From: Desulforhopalus sp. IMCC35007
GTDB lineage: Bacteria; Desulfobacterota; Desulfobulbia; Desulfobulbales; Desulfocapsaceae
Reading direction: 5' to 3'
Length of the DNA: 64,000 nt
Assembly (NCBI RefSeq): GCF_005116575.1
Contig: NZ_SWCN01000019.1
Span: 1-64,000 of the forward strand
In this document: positions 9,593 to 18,218 of the stretch, in pieces
Position numbering within the stretch: position 1 is the stretch's first letter
How the letters are laid out: every line of letters starts with the position of its first letter
The notes under the pieces: model-generated
Database searches by the model: none
Seen by the model: the letters and a program-made list of their open reading frames with translations, nothing else
What the model was told of the DNA's origin: nothing
Position numbers and translations under genes: made by a program

Positions 9593-10039
9593 ATGGGGGA
9601 GAAATTGAAACACAATAATCCGCAGGAAGATCAACGAGACGCGCTGAATGTATATGTCAAGCTCATGCGAGCAAGCAATAGGGTGACAACTCGAATTCAT
9701 GGGCATCTCAAAGACGATAACCTGACCATCAGCCAGTTCGGGGTACTTGAGGCTTTATATCACTTAGGGCCACTTTCCCAGGGAGAATTGGGTTTGAAGA
9801 TATTAAAGAGCAACGCAAATCTGACGACCGTGGTCGACAGTCTGGAAAAAAAATCATTAGTCGTGCGCGAAAGATTTGGTGATGATCGTCGCAGGGTTAC
9901 TGTCAATCTTACAGAGGCTGGCAGAAAACTTATTGCCAGAGTCTTTCCCCGTCATGCAGAGATAGTTGCACGGGAGTTTAATTTTTTAACTGTTGAAGAT
10001 AAAACTGCTCTTGCAAAGATCTTGAAGAAATTTAAATAA
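9593..10039 (+). CDS. MarR-family transcriptional regulator
   Basis: A 148-residue winged-helix regulator. The MarR DNA-binding core is visible: a helix-turn-helix around LSQGELGLKILKSNANLTTVVDSLEKK (about residues 65-95) followed by the wing DDRRRVTVNLTEAG (about 102-115). It is first in a plus-strand operon with a pirin and an FMN reductase, an arrangement often tied to electrophile or quinone stress. The ATG at 9593 has no good site; a TTG at 9605 follows GGGGGAG and is an alternative start. Confidence 0.85.
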   Translation: MGEKLKHNNPQEDQRDALNVYVKLMRASNRVTTRIHGHLKDDNLTISQFGVLEALYHLGPLSQGELGLKILKSNANLTTVVDSLEKKSLVVRERFGDDRRRVTVNLTEAGRKLIARVFPRHAEIVAREFNFLTVEDKTALAKILKKFK

Positions 10040-10117
10040 ATTTTTTGGTTCAATGGATTTGATATCAAGGCAGGTACGGGCCTGTTTTAAAAATTCTACA
10101 GGGATCAGGAGTGTGCA

Positions 10118-10831
10118 ATGAAGAGCGATTACCACAAAAATGAATCGAGGGGACTTGCTGATCACGGCTGGCTTGTAAGCAGGCACACTTTCAGTTTTGC
10201 GGATTATTATAATCCGGAGCGTATGAATTTTGGTCTGTTGCGAGTACTCAATGATGACATTGTAAAACCAGCAATGGGTTTTGCCACGCATCCCCATGAC
10301 AATATGGAGATAGTATCTATTCCACTCTCCGGTTCTCTGCGGCATCAGGACAGTATGGAGAACAAACACATCATCTCAACGGGTGAAGTACAGATCATGT
10401 CAGCTGGAAGCGGGTTGACCCATTCGGAATACAATAATTCTCCTGTAGAAGATGTGAATTTTCTGCAAATATGGGTGCTGCCCAGAAACAGGGATATTGC
10501 TCCGCGGTATGGTCAAAAATTATTTGACCTATCTGAGAGACGGAACAGGTTCCAGGTACTTGTGTCACCCCGAGCCTCTGAGAAAACAATTTGGATTAAT
10601 CAGGACGCCTGGTTTTCGCGAGCAGATATAGACGTTGGACAACAGGTGAGGTATGAGAAACATAACAAAGAATACGGTGTCTACTTCTTTATTATTGAAG
10701 GTAACGTCAGTATAGATGGGAACGCGTTGAATCGGCGGGATGGGCTCGGTCTGCATGGGCGTGAAGTTCATACGGTTCTTGCAGCAACCAGTGCAGAAAT
10801 CCTGGCAATTGAAGTTCCATTAACCCAGTAA
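10118..10831 (+). CDS. Pirin family protein (YhhW-type bicupin)
   Basis: A 237-residue two-domain cupin. The N-terminal metal-binding residues of the pirin family are present: HPHDNMEI (about residue 56) and a GLTHSEYN motif (about 100), which would bind Fe or Ni. Bacterial members such as E. coli YhhW show quercetinase activity; the natural substrate is uncertain. Start supported by AGGAG eight bases upstream. It lies 78 bases after marR and 25 before the FMN reductase, so one transcript is likely. Confidence 0.88.
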   Translation: MKSDYHKNESRGLADHGWLVSRHTFSFADYYNPERMNFGLLRVLNDDIVKPAMGFATHPHDNMEIVSIPLSGSLRHQDSMENKHIISTGEVQIMSAGSGLTHSEYNNSPVEDVNFLQIWVLPRNRDIAPRYGQKLFDLSERRNRFQVLVSPRASEKTIWINQDAWFSRADIDVGQQVRYEKHNKEYGVYFFIIEGNVSIDGNALNRRDGLGLHGREVHTVLAATSAEILAIEVPLTQ

Positions 10832-10856
10832 CAAATATGAAAGTTAAGGAGAAAAA

Positions 10857-11405
10857 ATGAAACCATTACACATTTTAGGGATATGTGGCAGTCTACGCCG
10901 GAATTCAACTAATCTCGGCCTGCTGAGATACGCTCAGGTGAATGCTCCCGAAGGTCTGAAAATTGAGCTGGCTGATCTAAAGGATGTGCCTTTTTACAAT
11001 GCAGATATTCAGGAGGTTCCAGTATCTGTACAGAGACTGAAAAATAGTTTTGACAGGGCTGAAGCCCTGTTGTTTGGCTGCCCGGAATATAACTATTCCC
11101 TTGCACCAGCCCTGAAGAACGCACTCGATTGGGCTTCGCGTGTACCTGATAACTACCTGCTTGCCGGAAAACCTGTTGCGATAATGGGAGCGGGAGGTGG
11201 GGTGGGCACAGCAAGGGCTCAGTATCATCTCAGACAAGTATGTGTGTACCTGGATCTTCATCCTCTGAATAAGCCGGAGATTTTCAGCAACGCTTTTAGT
11301 GGCAGCTTTGATGAACAGGGTAACCTCGTTGATCCCAAAATACAGGAATTGATCATCCAGCAATTACAGGCCTTACAGGCTTGGGCTAAAAGGCTCCGGG
11401 CATAA
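10857..11405 (+). CDS. NAD(P)H-dependent FMN reductase (flavodoxin-like)
   Basis: A 182-residue protein of the FMN_red family (ChrR/YieF/SsuE fold). The phosphate-binding loop GSLRRNSTN (about residue 10) and the GCPEYNYSLAPALKNALDW motif (about 76-94) that contacts FMN are both intact. It reduces flavin, quinones or similar acceptors using NAD(P)H. A strong site (AAGGAG) precedes the ATG. Third gene of the marR-pirin operon, fitting a redox-stress response. Confidence 0.9.
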   Translation: MKPLHILGICGSLRRNSTNLGLLRYAQVNAPEGLKIELADLKDVPFYNADIQEVPVSVQRLKNSFDRAEALLFGCPEYNYSLAPALKNALDWASRVPDNYLLAGKPVAIMGAGGGVGTARAQYHLRQVCVYLDLHPLNKPEIFSNAFSGSFDEQGNLVDPKIQELIIQQLQALQAWAKRLRA

Positions 11406-11768
11406 ATTCCAGTATTTCAATCATCAGGCCTGGGTTACGTTTTTGTCCGGGCCTCTGATATTTTTGAACACCACGGTATAGACCACCGCGAAGATAACTC
11501 CTTCTACGCAGCTCCTGAAAACCAATTCTATAGTAAAAGCCTCCTGGTAAATGTCTGTGCATCTTCCACCGAACAGCCCCTGTACTGCAGGATCAAAAGC
11601 TCCGCTACAGACCAAAGCAATTGTGTTTCTTGTTGGATACTGGTGACTGACGTAGTCAGAACTTTTGGGGCGCAGATCGAAAAGAATAAGATTTTTCATA
11701 GCTCCATGATCCCGAAGGTTTGAGCCGTAAATGGCTGATGTGCATTGATCTGGGTTGTGAGGTGAAAA
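11406..11768. other. Intergenic region with a hairpin after the FMN reductase gene
   Basis: At 11423-11459 ATCAG pairs with CTGAT and an inner GC-rich stem closes a loop containing five T. It sits 18 bases after the stop and may stop or protect the transcript, but no U-run follows. A minus-strand frame of 91 codons (11424-11699) lacks recognisable features. Confidence 0.35.
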
Positions 11769-12101
11769 ATGAGTGAATGGCGACCGACGAGCTGTGTCCT
11801 GTGTGCTCAGAATTGCGGAATCCTGGTGCAGGTGGAGAATAATCTGATTGTCAAGGTGAAAGGAGAACCTGATAATCCGAGGAGCAAAGGCTATCGGTGT
11901 CGGAAAGGTCAGAAAATCGCAAAATTTCAACATCATAAAGAACGCATGACTGTGCCGCTCAAAAAGACGGCCGGCGGATGTGTAGAAATTTCCTGGGAAA
12001 AGGCGCTGTCTGAGATAGGTGAAAAGTTTCGAACTATCGTTGACCCTCTTTGTAATTGTCGTCGTATTGATGGGCCGGTTTTTAAGGCACTGTTTTTTTA
12101 A
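11769..12101 (+). pseudogene. Truncated N-terminus of a molybdopterin (bis-PGD) oxidoreductase
   Basis: Only 110 codons remain of a protein family that normally exceeds 650 residues. The Fe4S4-binding N-terminal domain of the DMSO reductase superfamily is readable: TSCVLCAQNCG with its cysteine spacing, then GYRCRKGQKI, QHHKERMTVPLKK and ISWEKALSEIGEKF. After FRTIVD the similarity stops and a TAA follows. A correctly placed GAGGTG ribosome site remains, so a short product could be made, but it lacks all cofactor and catalytic domains. The next 190 bases hold no continuation. Confidence 0.7.
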
Positions 12102-12295
12102 ACAGGATCGCTTTCTTTGTTGCTGTAGTGGTGATAACGTCAAAAAAAAACTGTAAAAATTATTATTTCCTAAAACATTGAAGCAATTATTGACAATTGC
12201 ATACATTTTCGCTCTATATGATCCTGGTTGGACCAAGTGGTATTTTTTAGTGATACCGTAGGTGGTGATTTGATAATACGAAATAAAGGTGGAGC

Positions 12296-13552
12296 ATGGA
12301 TCAAGTATCTGGAGTACTTAAGAAAATAGTGGGAGGAAGTCTGGTTAAACAGATCTTGGCAGGCATTGTTGCGGGAGTTGGTCTAGCACTCGTTGCACCT
12401 GATGCCGCTGTTTCTGCAGGGTTATTGGGAGAGATTTTTGTTGCTGCATTGAAAGCGGTTGCGCCAATTCTTGTTTTTGTGATTGTTCTAGCTTCAATTG
12501 CAAATCAGAAGACTGGTGACAACACCAATATGCGTACTATTATACTGCTTTATCTGGTTGGAACGTTTATGGCGGCCCTTACGGCTGTTGGCATGAGTTT
12601 TCTTATGCCAACCACGTTGACTCTGGTTGCAACAGACATCAGTATCTCTCCTCCTAAGGGGATTGGACAGGTGTTGCATACCCTGCTGTTTAAGATCATA
12701 GATAACCCTGTTAATGCTTTGTCGACAGGTAATTTTATTGGGATTCTCGCCTGGGCACTTGCCCTTGGGTTTTTCTTCAAAAACAGTGGCGAGCATGTCA
12801 AAAGCCTTTTAAATGATATCTCAGGTGCAGTGTCAGGAGTGGTTAAACTTGTTATTCGATTTGCACCAGTCGGAATATTTGGCCTCGTTTCACAGACAAT
12901 TGCAACGACGGGTTTTTCAGCTTTTGCAGGATATGGTCAGCTTCTGGAGGTTCTTTTAGGTTCAATGCTGATCATTGCCCTGATTGTAAACCCCATCATT
13001 GTTTTCGTCATGACCAGAAAAAATCCTTATCCTCTGGTCTTTACCTGTCTTCGTGAGAGCGGAGTGACTGCTTTTTTCACCAGAAGCTCAGCTGCAAATA
13101 TTCCGGTTAATATGGAGCTTTGCAAAAGGTTGAAACTTCATGAAGATACCTATTCCGTTTCAATCCCCCTCGGGGCAACAATTAATATGGCCGGTGCAGC
13201 GATTACCATAACTGTTCTGTCGCTTGCCGCGGCTCATACTCTTGGAATTGAAGTAGATATGGCAACTGCGTTGTTGCTCAGCCTTGTTGCTAGCTTGTCA
13301 GCGTGCGGTGCATCAGGAGTAGCTGGTGGGTCTCTCTTGCTTATACCTCTTGCCTGTGGTCTTTTTGGAGTTCCCAATGAGATCGCGATGCAGGTGGTCG
13401 CCGTCGGGTTTATTATCGGAGTTATTCAAGATTCAGCGGAAACTGGTTTGAACAGTTCTACGGATGTCCTCTTTACCGCGGCTGCAGATAAAAGCGTGGT
13501 TCTGGATGGCAGTGTGCTTTGTGGAGAGCCTGTCAAGGTTAAGGTGGGATAA
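12296..13552 (+). CDS. sstT: Serine/threonine:sodium symporter SstT
   Basis: A 418-residue inner-membrane carrier of the dicarboxylate/amino acid:cation symporter family, taking up serine and threonine with Na+. It has the usual series of hydrophobic helices and re-entrant segments, with the family motifs [13 protein letters not shown] (about residue 258), [12 protein letters not shown] (about 285) and the C-terminal [15 protein letters not shown] (about 380). Start supported by AAAGGTGG upstream. No operon partner. Anaerobes often use serine and threonine as pyruvate or propionate sources. Confidence 0.93.
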   Translation: MDQVSGVLKKIVGGSLVKQILAGIVAGVGLALVAPDAAVSAGLLGEIFVAALKAVAPILVFVIVLASIANQKTGDNTNMRTIILLYLVGTFMAALTAVGMSFLMPTTLTLVATDISISPPKGIGQVLHTLLFKIIDNPVNALSTGNFIGILAWALALGFFFKNSGEHVKSLLNDISGAVSGVVKLVIRFAPVGIFGLVSQTIATTGFSAFAGYGQLLEVLLGSMLIIALIVNPIIVFVMTRKNPYPLVFTCLRESGVTAFFTRSSAANIPVNMELCKRLKLHEDTYSVSIPLGATINMAGAAITITVLSLAAAHTLGIEVDMATALLLSLVASLSACGASGVAGGSLLLIPLACGLFGVPNEIAMQVVAVGFIIGVIQDSAETGLNSSTDVLFTAAADKSVVLDGSVLCGEPVKVKVG

Positions 13553-13983
13553 TTTTTATGGTTTGAAACGTGCCGTGTGAAGGTCACCTTTATGCAGCGC
13601 GCTCCTGTCTGTTGGCAAACTGAAAAGTGCTGTCTTTGTTTCCGTTTGATTCACCTGAAATGGGGCCTAATCGCAGAAGGCAAGGTGGATATTCTGATCT
13701 TTTTCTGGGATTCGATGCAGCCCCAGCCCCATGTGTCGATGTGAGAGCTCTTCTGCGTTTGGCAGTATTCTGTACCATTCTCACAGCGTGTAATCGTTTC
13801 ACGGGGATTTCGTAATTTCTCTCCCACTCGTCGAGTCGGAATACAAGGTGAAACAGAACGATTTTGCCGAGTATATAAAACGTGAAATTACATGAGAAAA
13901 AACGTGTATCGTTCTTCTTTTGTGTTGTTTTCGTAGGTACTCTCTACCCGTTTTTCGGGTAGAGTAGGGGCGGATGTTGGTGC
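13553..13983. other. Intergenic region between sstT and the lysine operon
   Basis: 431 bases between convergent genes. A perfect 9-bp inverted repeat (CTCTACCCG, T5 loop, CGGGTAGAG) at 13942-13964 lies 20 bases past the acyl-CoA dehydrogenase stop. It probably marks the 3' end of that minus-strand transcript, although no U-run follows. Short open frames here show no coding character. Confidence 0.4.
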
Positions 13984-15165
13984 TTACGAGCGGTAGGCGG
14001 GGATCCCGGTCACCGCCTCACCGATGATGAGGGTGTGCATGTCATGGGTGCCTTCGTAGGTATAAACGGACTCCAGATTGGCTGAATGGCGCATGATGGG
14101 GTATTCTCCCATGATACCGTTTGCGCCCAGAATGGTCCTTGCTGTTTTGGCGATGTCCATTGCAACTTTCACGTTGTTCCTTTTTGCCATGGATACCTGT
14201 GCCGGGGTGTAGGTTCCTTTATCTTTGAGTCTGCCAAGCTGGAGGACGAGGAGCTGGCCTTTAGTCAGCTCGGTTACCATGTCGGCCAGCTTTTTTTGCT
14301 GGAGCTGAAAGGAGGCAATCTTTTTATCAAACTGGACCCGCTGCAATGCGTATTCAAGGGCTGTCTGATAACAGTTATCAGCGGCTCCCAGTGCGCCCCA
14401 GGCGATGCCATACCTTGCCTGGGTAAGGCAGCTCAGAGGTGCCTTGAGGCTTTTTGCTTTAGGGAGCATACATTTTTTTTCATCAACAATGACATTATCG
14501 AGGACAAGTTCTGAGGTGACAGAGGCTCGAAGGCTCCATTTGCCTTTCATGCGCACTGTGCTAAAGCCCGGGCTGTCCTTTTCCACGAGAAAGCCACGGA
14601 TGCCGTTTTCCGTACTGGCCCAGACAATAGCCACATCGGCGATGGAGCCGTTGGTGATCCACATCTTGGCTCCATTTAAGGTCCATGTGCCATCCCCGTT
14701 TGCAACCGCCTTTGTTCTCATGCCCGAAGGATTTGAACCAAAATCAGGTTCCGTCAGGCCAAAGCAGCCGATGGCATCACCTGCGGCCATTTTCGGCAGC
14801 CAGTACTGTTTCTGGTCGTCACTGCCGTAGGTAAAAATGGGGTACATGACAAGGGAACCCTGGACAGAGGCGAAACTTCGTATTGCAGAGTCGCCACGTT
14901 CCAGCTCATACATCAGGATGCCGTAAGCTACATTGGAAAGTTCGGCGCAGCCGTATTCTTCAGGAAGATTAGGGCCAAGAAATCCAAGGCCACCCATCTT
15001 TTTTACCAGGTGAAGAGGGAACTCTTCTTTCTGGGCGTAGTCATCTATAAAAGGGATGACCTCAGCGTTAACAAATTCTCTGGCTGTCTGCTGTACCAGT
15101 TTTTCTTCATCACTGAGCAAGTCACGCAGATGCATGTAGTCAGTAAAATCCACAGTTCCACTCAT
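13984..15165 (-). CDS. gcdH: Acyl-CoA dehydrogenase, glutaryl-CoA dehydrogenase type
   Basis: Oxidises an acyl-CoA with FAD; in true glutaryl-CoA dehydrogenases the product is decarboxylated to crotonyl-CoA. The 393-residue protein has CFGLTEPDFGSNPSGM (FAD/substrate loop, about residue 133), WSLRASVTSEL (about 208), and the catalytic-base motif TYEGTHDMHTLIIG (about 370), where Glu is preserved. These match the glutaryl-CoA branch better than short-chain enzymes. It is last in an operon after lysine aminotransferase and semialdehyde dehydrogenase, which supports a role in lysine breakdown via glutaryl-CoA. Whether it decarboxylates cannot be told from sequence by eye. Site AAGGA precedes the ATG. 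Confidence 0.85.
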   Translation of the reverse strand: MSGTVDFTDYMHLRDLLSDEEKLVQQTAREFVNAEVIPFIDDYAQKEEFPLHLVKKMGGLGFLGPNLPEEYGCAELSNVAYGILMYELERGDSAIRSFASVQGSLVMYPIFTYGSDDQKQYWLPKMAAGDAIGCFGLTEPDFGSNPSGMRTKAVANGDGTWTLNGAKMWITNGSIADVAIVWASTENGIRGFLVEKDSPGFSTVRMKGKWSLRASVTSELVLDNVIVDEKKCMLPKAKSLKAPLSCLTQARYGIAWGALGAADNCYQTALEYALQRVQFDKKIASFQLQQKKLADMVTELTKGQLLVLQLGRLKDKGTYTPAQVSMAKRNNVKVAMDIAKTARTILGANGIMGEYPIMRHSANLESVYTYEGTHDMHTLIIGEAVTGIPAYRS

Positions 15166-15215
15166 TGTTGCTTCCTTTTTGGTGTAAAGTTTGCGGCAAG
15201 GTCAGCGGGTACGGT

Positions 15216-16526
15216 CTATTGTTGTGTTACTACCCGTTGTATGATCTGGATCACGGTATCAACTTCATCCTTTGTTATGACAAGATGGGGGCGAAAACGG
15301 ATACTTTTTTCACCGCAGCCAACGAGCAAAAGTTTTTCCTTTACAAGTGATGCCAGAAAACTGTCTCTTGTTGCTTTGTCTTTGAGGTCAAAGGCGCACA
15401 TCAGACCTTTTCCACGGGGATTCGAGATGATATCCGGATAATTTCCGGCAAGTTGTTCTAATCCCTCTAGCAACTCTACACCTCGCCTGCAAGCATTATC
15501 GACCAGCTTTTCTTTCTCAATGATTTTAAGAATTGCAGAACATCTTACCATGTCGATGAGGTTGCCCCCAAAGGTCGAATTAATTCGACTGGGTTCCGTG
15601 AAAACGTTGCTATCGATCTTGTCAAGACGCCTGGATGCAAGTATTCCGCACACCTGGGTTTTTTTGCCAAAGCTGATAATATCAGGCTGTATGCTGAAGT
15701 GTTCATGGGCCCAGAATTTACCTGTAAGTCCGACTCCACTCTGGACCTCATCCATGACAAAGAGGATGTCGTTTTCGTCGCAAATTCTTCTTAACTCGAT
15801 GAAAAATTCATTTCTGAAGTGGTTGTCGCCGCCTTCCCCCTGGATCGGTTCTATGATGAGTGCTGCTATATCTGGTCCGTGCTGGGTTATTGCATCTTTA
15901 ATTTCACCAAGAGCCATTTTTTCAAGCTTTATGGTTTCTTCAATTGTTTGTTGTGTAAGAGGAAAAGAGAGCTTGGGGTTGGTGACTCGAGGCCAGTTGA
16001 ATTTGGGGAAATATCTTGTCTTACGAGGGTCTGCAGTGTTGGTGAGTGAAAGGGTGTAGCCGGAGCGCCCGTGGAATGCCTGTTTGAAATGGATAACCTG
16101 ATGGCCACATTCGCTGGTGTGGCCATTTTTGAAGTTGAGTTTCACCTTCCAGTCAAAGGCGGCTTTCAGGCCGTTTTCAACCGCGAGGGCACCTCCTTCT
16201 ATGAAAAAGGCATGGGGAAGGTAGCTGGGGATGGCGATTTGTTCGAACGTCTCGAGAAAGTCCGCCATCGGTTCGGTGTAGATATCGGAGTTAGCAGGTT
16301 TTTGTATGGCTGTTTTACCCAGCATATCAGAAATTTCCAGCAGGGCTGGATGGTTAAAGCCAACGGCCATAGAGGCAAACATGGAAAAGCAGTCAAGATA
16401 GCGATCCCCGTTTCTCTTGTCGACAAGCCAGCTCCCATGTGAGGCATCCAGGTCGACAATGATATCCATTCCATCTGCCTGGAGATGCCTTCGGAGAATG
16501 CTTTTAACCTCGGTTGCTTTTACCAC
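15216..16526 (-). CDS. lat: L-lysine 6-aminotransferase
   Basis: PLP-dependent class III aminotransferase moving the epsilon-amino group of lysine to 2-oxoglutarate, giving 2-aminoadipate 6-semialdehyde. The 436-residue protein follows the Mycobacterium/actinobacterial Lat pattern closely: FFIEGGALAVENGLKAAFDWK, AFHGRSGYTLSLTNT, EPIQGEGGDNHFR, DEVQSGVGLTGKFWA, and SFGKKTQVCG, where the lysine binds PLP (about residue 300). It starts at GTG with AAGGAG six bases upstream. It lies 15 bases after the semialdehyde dehydrogenase gene and 50 before gcdH, so all three are one operon. Confidence 0.93.
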   Translation of the reverse strand: MVKATEVKSILRRHLQADGMDIIVDLDASHGSWLVDKRNGDRYLDCFSMFASMAVGFNHPALLEISDMLGKTAIQKPANSDIYTEPMADFLETFEQIAIPSYLPHAFFIEGGALAVENGLKAAFDWKVKLNFKNGHTSECGHQVIHFKQAFHGRSGYTLSLTNTADPRKTRYFPKFNWPRVTNPKLSFPLTQQTIEETIKLEKMALGEIKDAITQHGPDIAALIIEPIQGEGGDNHFRNEFFIELRRICDENDILFVMDEVQSGVGLTGKFWAHEHFSIQPDIISFGKKTQVCGILASRRLDKIDSNVFTEPSRINSTFGGNLIDMVRCSAILKIIEKEKLVDNACRRGVELLEGLEQLAGNYPDIISNPRGKGLMCAFDLKDKATRDSFLASLVKEKLLLVGCGEKSIRFRPHLVITKDEVDTVIQIIQRVVTQQ

Positions 16527-16541
16527 GATTTCTCCTTTGCA

Positions 16542-18077
16542 TTAATCAATATTAAAGCGAATCCCCTGAGCGAGAGGCAGGTTATTCCCGTAGTTGATGG
16601 TCACGGTCTGTCTGCGCATATAGGCTTTCCAGGCGTCGGAGCCGGATTCTCGGCCCCCACCTGTCTCTTTTTCACCACCAAAGGCTCCGCCTATTTCGGC
16701 ACCGGAGGTCCCGATGTTTACATTGGCAATACCGCAGTCTGAACCACGACTACTCAAAAAGCGTTCGATCTGATTGTTATTTGTACTGAAGATGGCAGAA
16801 GAGAGCCCCTGACTGACCCCATTGTTTATGGCTATTGCGTTTTCGACTGGTCCTTCGTATTCAAGAAGATACACAATAGGGGCAAATGTCTCTTCACTGA
16901 CAATGGCGGCACTGCTGGCAATTTTGACAATTGTCGGCTCGACATAACAATGGGATTCGTAGCCTTCCCCTTTGAGCTGGTTGCCACCAAAGAGGATTTC
17001 TCCACCTTGTTTTACAATGGTCTTGATGGCTTTCTGGTAGGCTTTTACGGCGTCTTTATCTATGAGCGGTCCCATGTGGTTGATATCAAGCAGTGGGTTG
17101 CCAATTTTTACACTTTTATAGGCAGCAAGGAGGTGTTCTGTTACTTCAGCCATACGCGTGTTGTGGACAATCAGCCGCCTGGTCGAGGTACATCTCTGTC
17201 CTGTCGTGCCAACGGCTCCAAAGACTGCCGCGGGAATAGCAAGTTTCAGATCAGCGTGTTCGGTTAAAATGATACCGTTATTGCCACCCAGCTCGAGAAT
17301 TGTTTTTCCAAGCCTGTCGGCAACCGTTTTGGCAGCGATTTTACCTGATGGTACAGAGCCGGTGAAAGAGATAAGGGGAATTCGTTTGTCTTCGATTATC
17401 TTTTTACCGACACTTTCACGATCCCCGACAATAAGAGAAAAAATGCCCTCGGGGAGGTTGTTTTGATCGAGGACCCTGCCAATGATTTTGTGCAGAGCAA
17501 TGGCAGAAACGGGGGCCTTGGAGGATGGTTTCCAGATGGTGACATCCCCGCAGATTGCCGCAATCATGGCATTCCAGCCATAGACGGCCATGGGAAAGTT
17601 AAAGGCGGTGACGATGCCGACGATGCCAAGAGGATGGTATTGCTCAAACAGCCTGTGGTCGGGGCGTTCTGAAACTGTGGTCATGCCATAGAGCATTCGG
17701 GATTGACCAACGCAATAATCGCAGATGTCAATTAATTCCTGAACCTCCCCAAGACCTTCCTGGAGGGGTTTCCCGGTTTCGTAAGATATGAGCGTGCCAA
17801 GGGGAAGTTTGAAATCGCGGACCCGCAGGCCAATTTGCCGGACAATTTCTCCACGTTGTGGTGCCGGCATGGCCCTCCAGGTCAAAAAAGTCTTCTCTGC
17901 CTGCACGATGATCTCTTCGCAGTCTTTTTGCGTGGCTTTGGTGACGTGGGCAAAGGTCTCGCCATCGACAGGTGAGGTGACGGGCAGTTTTTTTCTGCCA
18001 TTATTCCCCAGCCATTTGGTACCAGTGGAGGCACCTGACATCACTTTTTCCAGATACAGTTCGTCAAGAAAATTCAT
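16542..18077 (-). CDS. amaB: 2-aminoadipate 6-semialdehyde dehydrogenase (ALDH7 family)
   Basis: Oxidises 2-aminoadipate semialdehyde (or its cyclic form) to 2-aminoadipate with NAD(P)+. The 511-residue protein is of the ALDH7A1/antiquitin group: ELGGNN (catalytic Glu region, about residue 265), GTTGQRCTSTRRL (catalytic Cys about 299), ETFAPIVYL, and the group-specific SGAEIGGAFGGEKETGGGRESGSDAWK near the C-terminus (positions about 455-485). It is the first gene of the lysine operon and has its own probable promoter. The symbol follows Pseudomonas usage; pcd or aldH7 would also apply. Confidence 0.9.
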   Translation of the reverse strand: MNFLDELYLEKVMSGASTGTKWLGNNGRKKLPVTSPVDGETFAHVTKATQKDCEEIIVQAEKTFLTWRAMPAPQRGEIVRQIGLRVRDFKLPLGTLISYETGKPLQEGLGEVQELIDICDYCVGQSRMLYGMTTVSERPDHRLFEQYHPLGIVGIVTAFNFPMAVYGWNAMIAAICGDVTIWKPSSKAPVSAIALHKIIGRVLDQNNLPEGIFSLIVGDRESVGKKIIEDKRIPLISFTGSVPSGKIAAKTVADRLGKTILELGGNNGIILTEHADLKLAIPAAVFGAVGTTGQRCTSTRRLIVHNTRMAEVTEHLLAAYKSVKIGNPLLDINHMGPLIDKDAVKAYQKAIKTIVKQGGEILFGGNQLKGEGYESHCYVEPTIVKIASSAAIVSEETFAPIVYLLEYEGPVENAIAINNGVSQGLSSAIFSTNNNQIERFLSSRGSDCGIANVNIGTSGAEIGGAFGGEKETGGGRESGSDAWKAYMRRQTVTINYGNNLPLAQGIRFNID

Positions 18078-18117
18078 TTGGCCCTCGGTCCGTTTAAATT
18101 GTTTTAATTGTTATGTA

Positions 18118-18146
18118 AATATCGTACTGGTCTCTGTTTGAGTCAA
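18118..18146 (-). promoter_or_regulatory. Probable sigma-70 promoter of the lysine operon
   Basis: On the minus strand TTGACT (18146-18141) and GATATT (18123-18118) are 17 bases apart, about 40 bases before the start of the semialdehyde dehydrogenase gene. The -10 box is imperfect. Confidence 0.45.
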
Positions 18147-18218
18147 GTCTGTTTGTTACTCCCCACCGGATTAATTGCCGGTATGAGCAACATTTGTGTA
18201 ATAATTTAACTATATTTA

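Noticed and set aside
11424-11699. Minus-strand frame of 91 codons starting MKNLILFDLRPKSS
   Set aside because: Weak ribosome site, overlaps the hairpin region after the FMN reductase, no family recognised.
13942-13964. Perfect 9-bp hairpin as a full intrinsic terminator
   Set aside because: Neither strand has a T-run directly after the stem, so it is only described in the intergenic entry.
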